A stretch of 64,000 bases of DNA, taken from positions 11,031,294 to 11,095,293 of the forward strand of contig NC_049992.1 of the NCBI RefSeq assembly GCF_000003815.2, in the 5' to 3' direction. Each line of letters opens with the position of its first letter. The stretch's first letter is position 1. This DNA is from Branchiostoma floridae (lineage: Eukaryota; Chordata; Leptocardii; Amphioxiformes; Branchiostomatidae). The position numbers and the translations under genes are program-made. Below, piece after piece: positions 56,401 through 64,000 of the stretch. Below the pieces are notes generated by a model. That model saw nothing but the letters and a program-made list of their open reading frames with translations, was not told the DNA's origin and did no database searches.

Positions 56401-59400
56401 TGTACTGACACATCATAGGGAAAGTATAGAGATAGCAAGCTTTTGTGTGTTTGAAATTTTCCATCCATGTTTACTAGTTTATATTCAAAAACACCTTTTA
56501 TTATTTTTTTACCATACATATTTTGTATATGGCTTGATTTTAAGTGAATTATGATGCAAGAAGTTCTATGATTGCTTTGGTGCTTGTTACTCTTAAAAAA
56601 TGTTTTTTAAAAACCTGTCGACAAACAAATTGACTTTAGGGATCAGATTGAAGGTGTTATGAGTCATATGGCATTATCTTTCAAACCATGTTGTTTTACA
56701 GATTCTGACTGAACTGGAGCACAGTGGTGTGGGCAGAAACAAGGAGCAGTCAGCGAGGATGCTGGGACATCTGGTGGCTAACGCCCCACGACTCATCAGG
56801 CCTTATATGGAACCCATCCTCAAGGTCTGCTTCGTAAAATATTGTAACCTTGGTCAGAAGTGCTGCTGTAGAAAAAAAGATATTTCTTTTTAAGATGAAG
56901 TCAGAGATTGTAAAAGGCTATAAGTTGTTACCTTCCCAGTTGTATTTTCAGGTGTGTCAGTGTATCTGTGGATGTATATTTGTGAACAACATAACTCAAG
57001 AAGTCATTAATGGATCTTGATGACATTTGGTGTGTTGGTAGGGGTTGGCAAAAGGAAGAAATGGTTAGCATATGGGCCCTTGATGGCTTTCTACCATACT
57101 GTAATGGAATTTCCGGTTTGCTTTCTTTCTGTGCCAATTACATGGTAAAATATTTTTTACAAGCTACTGGAATGAAAATTGTCCAAATATACATCTGTAC
57201 CTGATGCAACTCTTGCCTGTAGCCATAGTTTGACTGCAGTAAATAATCTTGTCTCTGTTCCTTTCCCTGGTAGTCCCTGGTACCCAAGCTGAAGGACCCT
57301 GACCCTAACCCAGGGGTGATCATCAGTGTCCTGTCCACCATCGGGGAGCTGGCGCAGGTGGGGGGGCTGGAGATGAAGAAATGGGTGGATGAGCTCTGTC
57401 CCATCATACTGGACATGCTACAGGACTCCTCATCCCTCGCAAAGAGAGAGGTAGGGTTTTATTAAATGTACAGTCAGAATTCTTCTTTTTTTCTGTAAAA
57501 CCTATAATACTCCTGGATGAGTCTTACATCTTGTATAATTGTCGATGAATTTTGATTTTCTCTCGTTGTATTGTGTGTAATTGACTCTTTCCATTGCTTG
57601 TCACAAGCAACTACATGTACATAGAAGCCCAACTTGTTACATGTATATGTAAACATTAATAACTGTGCACAATTGTACTTTGAATGTTCCCATGCTGCAT
57701 TTGCTTGGAGCTGGTTCTATCAAACTCAGCATACATATAGATATCATTTTATTTCAAAAGCAATGTTCTGCTCTGAAATCTTAAGACCCTTGTAAATGAT
57801 GTATTTTTACAGGTGGCCCTGTGGACCCTGGGCCAGCTGGTGGAGTGTACCGGGTATGTGGTAGAACCCTACACAAAGTACCCGTCACTGCTGGAGGTAC
57901 TGCTCAACTTCCTCAAGACTGAACAGGCTCCAGGCATCAGGAGAGAGGTCGGTACAACAGTGGGAGTTTAGGGTATCATAGCCTAGTGTAGGACTTAAGG
58001 GGATATTTGCAAACTTGCTGCAGAAAGGGGGGGGGGGGGTCTAGTTAATTCATCATTCTTAAAGTTAGCCTGGGTGCCAGACTGTTTCCATTCATCTTAT
58101 TGGCTCTAGGGCCAACAGGCCCCGAAGGAAAATATTACTACAAACTCCTGACTTAGACCCTGAGAATGGCCTCTGTAGTACCTGGAAACAGTCTGGCAAC
58201 CAGGTTAGCTTTAAGAACACTTTTTTCCCATTTCTAGATCCTAACAATACAACATGTAATGCTTGTTCACCTTTATCCACGGTGTAACCTTTATCGTTGT
58301 CTTAAAAATTTAGGGTATTTTGGGAAATCAAGTTGACGGACTGTGGTTTCTAATTGCAATATTCTAAGATATTGAGTTTGAAACCATCGTCCGTGGACTT
58401 AATATCCCATCTTTAAAAGCAACAGGTATAGGTTACCCCACGGACAATTGTGAACTACCGTTACTTTTAGACCCTTAGGATCCCTTGACTTAGAACTGTG
58501 TAGCACCTGGAAACAGTTTGGCATCCAGGTTAGCTGAATGAATACTTTTCTTCTATTTCTAGACCATGTAGGATCTCCATTTTACTCACAGTTTGCCCTA
58601 ATGTTGCTCCCATCTACAGGCTGTGAGGGTACTGGGTCTACTGGGTGCCCTTGACCCCTATATTCACAAGGTCAACACAGGCGTGATTGACAGATCCAGT
58701 GACTCTGGTGCAGTGGTCAGCCTGTCTGACACCAAGTCCAGCCCAGAATCAGGTATACTCAAGAAGTCTCATTTCATATACATAAAACTCATACCAATTT
58801 CATATGCATATAGCTTGTTAAAAGAATCTTAAGTTAACAAACCATATAGGAACAACCAGCACCTAATTTTATTATCATTAGATTACTACATGTTAATCTT
58901 GGTGAGAAACAACTGTTCATCAGGTTGCAAAATAAATGTAGTGTGTATCTGTCAAATGTTGATGAACTTCTAGTAAATGGCTTTCTATAGCAGGCTACTA
59001 CACAACTAATAATTTCTAAGGAAGTTCAGGATAGATGTATAAATGTGAGATGAATATGTCACTGATTCCATAGCCCACCCAGCTCTGTTGCAACATGAAA
59101 ATGCCAAATAAAGTAATAAATATGCTATTGGTCCAACTGCCAAGTGCCATGCTATCATTGCTAATTGTGATTGGCCTTCCAGATCATGATCTCCTCATTG
59201 TGACAATGTAAAATCTAACAGACTATTTGTAACTCCCCTCCCAGGAGAGTCAGCTGCGGAGATGCTTGTGAACATGGGAGGCTGTCCCCTGGAGGAGTTC
59301 TACCCAGCCGTTGCCATAGCAACCCTGATGCGGATCCTGAGGGACCCGTCCCTCTCCAACCACCACACCATGGTGGTCCAGGCCATCACCTTCATCTTTA

Positions 59401-60085
59401 AGAGCCTGGGGATGAAGTGTGTGCAGTTTGTTCCTCAGATCATGCCAACATATCTCAATGTGATCAAGACATGTGATGCCAATGTCAGAGAGGTGGGTAT
59501 GTGGTGGGAGTAGTACAATGCATGTTTAAAAATTCCTTGATTTTAAAGGCTATTAGGTTTGAATTGTTGAGTTGGGAAGGGCTTTTTATCTTGTATAGTA
59601 CAGCATATGATACATACTGATAAGTATATTAAAATTTTTAATTTTTGCCTAAAAAGAAAAATTTCAGAAAGCTAGAACAAAATTGCCAAATTGCCCAAAA
59701 ATGTGACCATGCTAAGATTCCTCAGCTGGTGTTGATCTATAATGACTTGAATTCGTAAGAAAGTGAGAGTGTAATCATGCACATGCAAAATCAAGCCCTA
59801 TGTCAAATTTGCTAGCTGACACCTGTTATACATTAGTCAATCAGTGAATCTGCATTGAGAAAGAAGTGTCTGCAGTGCCACAGACTTCTGATAGGTGTCT
59901 CTCCTGTGCAGTTCCTATTCCAGCAGATGGGGATGCTGATCTCCATCATCAAGCAGCACATCAGGAACTACCTGGACGACATCTTCACCATCATCAAGGA
60001 GTACTGGACCCCCAACAGCCCCATGCAGAACACCATCATCCTGCTGGTGGAGCAGATTGTCGTGGCTCTTGGAGGGGAGTTCAAG
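47471..60085 (+). CDS. MTOR: Serine/threonine kinase TOR, N-terminal 19 coding exons (partial, runs off the window)
   Basis: Exons 47471-47681, 48197-48432, 48805-49005, 49550-49684, 50116-50397, 50826-50938, 51370-51549, 51873-52001, 52497-52660, 52949-53032, 53646-53764, 55291-55387, 55927-56132, 56702-56824, 57274-57450, 57813-57947, 58620-58752, 59245-59492, 59912-60085. All GT-AG introns have matching phases; 3147 nt give 1049 residues, corresponding to human mTOR up to VALGGEFK. This is the catalytic subunit of TORC1/TORC2; the present part is the N-terminal HEAT solenoid that contacts Raptor. Conserved blocks: [83 protein letters not shown]. The start lacks the Ala/Thr-rich leader of vertebrates. 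The insert at about 270-335 (Ser/His/Gln-rich) is lineage-specific. FAT, FRB and kinase domains lie beyond the window. Confidence 0.96.
47785..47900 (-). mobile_element. LINE 3' terminal fragment in MTOR intron 1
   Basis: The minus strand ends GATCAATAAATAAATAAATT after a segment with TTGATTGTCACAGGGCTCCC, resembling the 3'UTR tail of the LINE at 39940-40290. No coding sequence remains. Confidence 0.5.
51066..51290. mobile_element. Fold-back MITE in MTOR intron 6, flanked by a 15-bp direct repeat
   Basis: The left arm contains AATTACTCAAGCAACCAG, TTTTGGAAACGGTCA and CAGGCAGATCCACTA. Each is matched by its complement in the right arm up to ATAGTGGATTCTGCC, TGACCATTTCCAAAA and CAGTTGCTTCAGTAATT. 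The loop centre is CAGTGACACTG-like. TATCCTTTATAGATA occurs at 51023-51037 and 51287-51301. Confidence 0.75.
51825..51885 (+). repeat. Duplicated acceptor segment before MTOR exon 8
   Basis: TTGTTGCAGGAGACACAAGA is repeated 48 bp further on as TTGTTGCAGGAGGCACAAGA; the second copy is the used acceptor. The first continues AACTTTTTGTTTGA, which diverges from coding sequence. Confidence 0.8.
52371..52427 (+). repeat. Partial duplicate of MTOR exon 9 in intron 8
   Basis: CCCTGCGCTGACTGCAGCCC continuing through GGCCCATCAGATCCCACAG repeats the first 50 nt or so of exon 52497-52660 with two or three differences. The preceding AGTTGCATGA block is also repeated. It lacks a proper acceptor and has no donor, so it is probably inert. 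Confidence 0.85.
53135..53460. repeat. 31-bp minisatellite in MTOR intron 10
   Basis: About ten imperfect copies of a unit containing GCTGATTGGCTCTCTGGTAC and CTTTCCTTGGT. Because 31 is not divisible by three, long open frames appear on the minus strand in several frames; they are not genes. Confidence 0.9.
53801..54006. mobile_element. MITE with TIR TACTGTAATTC
   Basis: The ends TACTGTAATTCCTGATTTC and GACAAAGTGAATTACAGTA are inverted over 206 bp in MTOR intron 11. Related TACTGTAAATG-ended elements are at 55718-55908 and 63232-63444. Confidence 0.7.
54407..54430 (+). CDS. Candidate 24-nt in-frame microexon of MTOR
   Basis: A pyrimidine tract and acceptor CTTTTTAG end at 54406 and a consensus donor GTAAGT starts at 54431. 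The 24 nt between are open in phase 0 (FDPDFLSI), and the surrounding exons 53646-53764 and 55291-55387 meet in phase 0. Inclusion would add eight residues after LLSPSIH without a frame change. Vertebrate mTOR has no such insert that I recall. Confidence 0.4.
55718..55908. mobile_element. MITE with TIR TACTGTAAATGCGG (diverged)
   Basis: It begins TACTGTAAATGCGG and ends CCTACAGTA in MTOR intron 12, with a GTGGTTTTTGTGG core related to the 63232-63444 element. Confidence 0.5.
56168..56370. mobile_element. MITE, family 'GTTCACCTTTATCC', copy 2
   Basis: The ends GGTTCACCTTTATCCGCAGG and CCTGCGGATAAAGGTGAAC are an almost perfect inverted pair in MTOR intron 13. This is the best-preserved copy of the family. 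Confidence 0.85.
58058..58215. mobile_element. MITE with TIR CTTAAAGTTAGCCTGGG
   Basis: CTTAAAGTTAGCCTGGGTGC plus CAGACTGTTTCC at the left faces GGAAACAGTCTGGCAACC plus AGGTTAGCTTTAAG at the right. The right half is repeated at 58468-58537 together with flanking ATTTCTAGA sequence, so a local duplication followed. Confidence 0.75.
58264..58456. mobile_element. MITE, family 'GTTCACCTTTATCC', copy 3
   Basis: TGTTCACCTTTATCCACGG and CCACGGACAATTGTGAAC form the inverted ends, with the inner GACTGTGGTTTC / TTGAAACCATCGTCC pair retained. Confidence 0.75.
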
Positions 60086-60125
60086 GTAACTGATAGTCGT
60101 TAATTTTGCAGAAAGCTTGTTACGT

Positions 60126-60303
60126 TAGTTCACCTTAATACGCGAGGTATCCAATATCAGTTGTTTTTAAAAATACGTATTTAGGGATGTTAAGAGATGT
60201 TTAAAAAAAATTGCACTTTGAAACCACCTTCAGAATTGATAATCCTAAGCACCTTGTTCTCAATACAATGGATATAGGTGACCCCACGGATAAAGGTGAG
60301 CTA
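60126..60303. mobile_element. MITE, family 'GTTCACCTTTATCC', copy 4
   Basis: TAGTTCACCTTAATACGCG and CCCACGGATAAAGGTGAGCTA are the inverted ends, more diverged than copy 2. Confidence 0.7.
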
Positions 60304-60790
60304 GCATTAAAAATCTGCCCCAATATGCAGCTATCTACTGTTTAGTTAAAACTTGGTGTGTTACGCCACGAGGCAGTTAATGCAGGTATGCAATACGAAC
60401 AATCAATTTGAAAGTTCTATATCTTGGGCACAGTCCTACTTTTGGAAGAGACTTGAAAGTGAGACTTGAAATGTCATACCATTTGAAAAAGCTTTTTTTT
60501 AACTTGGCGGAATCAAGGACATTATATCCTTGGCTGAATGTTATACCACAACTGTGTTATGAGAGTTTCTTTGAAAAATGGTACACCTAACTTTGCCCCA
60601 CATTTTTAATGATGTTTCAACTCAGAAGATGTTAAAGGAACGTTACATTGTCGCTACTAATTGGTTACATGGAAATGATGTTCGACTGATGAAGAGATTT
60701 ATCATTTAAAGCTATCTTGCCACTTCCTGCCATTTTCCTGAATCATGTTAGGGGGCACTGCTATTTTACCATCAATTGTGATATTGATAA

Positions 60791-62351
60791 GGGACTGTAC
60801 GATATTTATCAGGGGGGGAGGGCTGGTGCATTAGGGGGGGAGGGCCATGTTAATTTTTTTTTAGGTGGGGGGAGGGCCATGTTAATTTTTTTTGCGATAG
60901 GGGGGAGGGCCATGTTAATTTTTTTGAAAGAATTGTTTATACAATTCAAAGTTTGTTTTGATATCTTGACATGGCCCTAAAACTGATAAAATAAGCCTTC
61001 TGAATAGCCTAAAATGCAAGAGCTTCCGGGGGGCTTCGCCCCCCTAGGTCCCCCAAAGTGGCGCTGCCCTGGACCAGCGTTCCCGCCAGGCATACATAAT
61101 TCCGTCTACGGACTTATTTTTTTCTGGAAAGATGCACTCGGCTCGGCTGAGTTTCCCCAAATATTTAAGTTACAAAAGCGGTGCGCGGTAAATATGTGAA
61201 GAATCCAAAACTATACACTTTATTTTTTATTTACAACATTTCTTTTGTTTCAAAAGGACAAAATTTGCGGCAGAAAAGGGGCCGCAATATTGTTGTCAAG
61301 TGTCGATCGACAGAACATGGCGCGGCACGCCCCCCCTCCCCATACGGACTGTCGATCGCACGCACGTTGGGACGTCTTTTCGGGCTACTCCTTCACTGAT
61401 CACTGCCAAAGACGCAGCAGATCACCCTCCTTCGTATAATGTATAACGTTCTTGGTCTACTCTACTCTATGTCAAAAGAAATCCAGCGGTGAGCCAAAGA
61501 TTTCACACCAAAAACGGGGTTACCTGAGGTCGCACGAAACAAACGCACGCTCCTGGAAAATGACGGCGCGGCCGTGTAAAACCCGACCGATTCGATAAAT
61601 GATAAATTTGAGTAAAATCATCGGGCAAAATAGAAAAAAGAAAGTAGAAAAAAACACAAGGTGTGATGGCGCCGTCATTCTATCCTCTGGAAAAACTGAT
61701 TTGATGCGGGAGGGCGCAACATCGATCGCACGAGGTAGACATTTTTTATTCAATGCCGGAAAAAAATTGGCAGGATTTTTCCATGGGCTGACGAGCTCAC
61801 TGGCTAGAGCCCTGTTTGGAAGCATCAAAAACCCAAAATTTTCATATAGACATGACTGGACAAATAATACCCGGGCCAGATCACGGACTGCTGATTCCCC
61901 GAGCTTATTGTAAGTTATAACGTATTTTGGGGGGAGAGGGCAGACGTCGATTACTGAAAAACGGGAGTAAAAATTAGGCAACCGGCATCCAATCTCGAGG
62001 GCATAATTTTCCTCTCAAATTGCAGGAAATTCTGTTTTAGAGGGTTTGAAAATCCAAATTTTCCCGGGGGAGCATGCCCCCGGACCCCTGCCCCGACGCT
62101 GTGAAAAAATCCAGGTGTGGCAAGAACACTGGCGCCCTTGTGCCCTGACGTCGATTAAGATTATTTCATCGGTTGTTTTTCTACCCGTTTGATTTTGCCT
62201 GTCGGGGGGGAGGGCCATGTTGATTTTTTTGAGGTGGAGGGGGAGGGTCACGTTAAATTTTTTTGAGATGGGGGGGAGGGCCATCAAAACATTTTTTGAT
62301 CAGACTTCCAATGCACCAGCCCTCCCCCCCCAATAAATATCGTACGGTCCC
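60791..62351. mobile_element. 1.56-kb TIR element with TAA target duplication and G-rich subterminal repeats
   Basis: The ends GGGACTGTACGATATTTATC and GATATTTATTG-complement/CGTACGGTCCC are inverted and flanked by TAA on both sides. Three GGGGGAGGGCCATGTTAATT units lie inside the left end, and three related units lie inside the right end in the same, not inverted, orientation. A minus-strand frame (61981-61520, 153 codons) resembles nothing known. A 3-bp TWA duplication suggests PIF/Harbinger affinity. Confidence 0.75.
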
Positions 62352-63219
62352 TAACAGTGATATTAATGGACCCATGATGCTCAGTATACAGTAACTGTTG
62401 TGTAGTATGTTTTCCAAATTGCTAACCTTAGTAGGAACTACGTTTTCGATTCGGAAACCCAACTACTATAGATAGTTGACTTAAAAATGTACACTTTGAA
62501 AGCAGTCAGATTGATCACAGATGTTGAGTTGATATTTCTGTGCTGCACATGTGTGCTGATAGGCTCTCATCCAGCAGATTATGTACTTGGATCCCACCAG
62601 AGGTCATATGAGGTTATCTGAAAATCAAAACCATCCATGCCACTAGGCCTGGTGGAAAGTGATGTATGTAGATTGTAGACTGAGGACTGGTTGGGGTTGT
62701 TGACTTGAGTCACTGCCCATTTGTTAAGAAAAAGCACTAAACTGTAACGTTAAAATTAAAAAGGCCTTTGTTCACAAATAAGTGAAGATGGCTTATTAAA
62801 GATAGGTCTCAAGGAATGTGGCAGTTGTTTTTGTCATGGAGTTACTCTGGAATTTCAAAGTGTCAGAAAACTAGAGACCCACAACCCCAATATTTCTTTA
62901 AAAAAAATTGTATTCTGTCAGGCATGCCAGGGGCCCCAAATTTATGAAAAACTGTTTTACTGCAGTACCAAAAGAGTTGCCAGGGAGAGCATAATTGAAC
63001 TGGCCCCTTTATTTGCTGTCATCTTTATGTAATACCAAATATTCAAATACCCCCCTAATCAACTCTCTTTCAAGATAATTTTGACATTGGAAGGCTTTGA
63101 TGTGCCCTTGACTTTGCTCATGAAAATCCACCCACAACTTCTAGAGTTTTGTCATCCCACAAATGGAACATAACCTCCTTGAGGTAAAGATCGTTTAAAA
63201 CTTGTTACAGTAACAATTT

Positions 63220-63771
63220 CAGGGCTCGAAATACTGTAAATGCATTTAAATTCGCGGGGATTTAATTTCGCGGTAGCGGGGAAAATGGACTTTTCGTGGT
63301 GGATTTAATTTCGCGGTAGCACCATGCACTGTAGTCTCTTACTGTTTTGGAAAAATATTCGCGGCGGTTTTAAATTCGCGGTGAAGCGGCCCCCGCGAAA
63401 ACCGCGAACATTAATCCACCGCGAACATTTCTGCATTTAAAGTACTTGTTTCTGCATACAGTGGTAAAGGTAACATTGAAAATTACCTGCTCCAGACAAA
63501 TTTTACCTGCACCACTCTGAACCTAAGAATTATGAATCAAACTAAAATTGTTCAGGAACCATGCATTGCTATTTTTTCTTTCATACTTTATCAATGCAGC
63601 TAATAACAATCAATACACACCTACATCATAGGACATTTATGTATAAAACCCAGTACATGGACCAAGTATTTACAGGTAAGGTGCAGGTAGACACCAGAAA
63701 TACAGCTCCAATTTTACCTGCACTAAATAATAACCATTATTCTGCATATGCAGGTGGCATTTCAAGCCCTG
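63220..63771. mobile_element. hAT-like element, second copy, AATTT target duplication
   Basis: CAGGGCTCGAAATA at the left and ATTTCAAGCCCTG at the right are flanked by AATTT on both sides (63215-63219, 63772-63776). The internal sequence aligns over 300 bp with 41321-41735, e.g. AAATTGTTCAGGAACCAT and ATTACCTGC. It is interrupted near its left end by the nested element 63232-63444. Confidence 0.8.
63232..63444. mobile_element. Nested MITE with TIR TACTGTAAATGCATTTAAA
   Basis: TACTGTAAATGCATTTAAAT faces ATTTCTGCATTTAAAGTA. The body is a series of TTCGCGGT/ACCGCGAA blocks able to fold back. It sits inside the hAT-like element, so it inserted later. Confidence 0.75.
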
Positions 63772-64000
63772 AATTTGTAAACTTCAGGCAAGCTTAAGAT
63801 GTACTAACTACATAGTATGTATAAAAACCCATGCAGGTTTCTATGATGCTAGTTGTGACCTTGGCAGGCTTTGCTGTTGCCCTGACTTTGTCCTTGAAGT
63901 GTGAAGTGGAATAAACACTGGAGGTCTGTGTGTGCATGCATGACTGCTTGTCCTGGCAGTCAAGGGCAACATGTTTTGTCACTGATAGTAGAGGGAAGTT

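Larger units (their letters stand above)
60086..64000 (+). other. MTOR intron continuing off the window
   Basis: No frame resembling the next conserved mTOR segment (after GGEFK) is present, so the intron exceeds 3.9 kb. Contents: MITE copy 4 (60126-60303), a 1.56-kb G-rich element (60791-62351) and a hAT-like element with a nested MITE (63220-63771). Confidence 0.75.

Noticed and set aside
61520-61981. 153-codon minus-strand frame inside the TAA-flanked element
   Set aside because: No transposase or other motif is visible; probably a chance frame in a non-autonomous element.

Overview
The window is animal genomic DNA: multi-exon genes with GT-AG introns, no operons, and introns and spacers crowded with miniature transposons. 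I infer a cephalochordate (amphioxus, Branchiostoma-like). The reasons are a doublecortin-EMAP fusion gene, which invertebrates have and human EMLs lack, a SRM-UBIAD1-MTOR linkage that recalls human 1p36.22, and very MITE-rich, short-to-medium introns. The species call is inference; the gene calls rest on translated exons with matching splice phases.

Layout. (1) 20446 down to 322, minus strand: a complete 22-coding-exon DCX-EMAP/EML-like gene (two doublecortin domains, HELP motif, WD40 propellers, about 1349 aa), with one alternative internal first exon and duplicated first-exon modules upstream to about 28.3 kb. (2) 20.4-32.9 kb: intergenic DNA holding a recent LINE insertion with target duplication, nested Harbinger-like elements and several dispersed repeats. 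(3) 32925-42659, plus: spermidine synthase (8 exons, 306 aa). (4) 45881-44877, minus: UBIAD1 in a single exon (334 aa), tail-to-tail with SRM. (5) 47471 to beyond 60085, plus: the first 19 coding exons (about 1049 aa, N-terminal HEAT repeats) of MTOR, head-to-head with UBIAD1. The next MTOR exons are not in the window; 60.1-64.0 kb is one intron filled with DNA transposons.

The genes serve unrelated core functions: microtubule/cilium scaffold, polyamine synthesis, menaquinone-4/CoQ-type prenylation, and TOR growth control. The clearest biological interest is (a) the conserved head-to-head UBIAD1/MTOR pair with a TCTCGCGAGA promoter motif, (b) two CACGTG E-boxes just upstream of SRM, (c) promoter/first-exon duplication and an RRxS-repeat exon in the DCX-EMAP gene, (d) a perfectly framed 24-nt candidate microexon in MTOR, and (e) an element bounded by arrays of 31-bp palindromes with a tRNA-like core. 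I did not find a wholly new multi-gene system.
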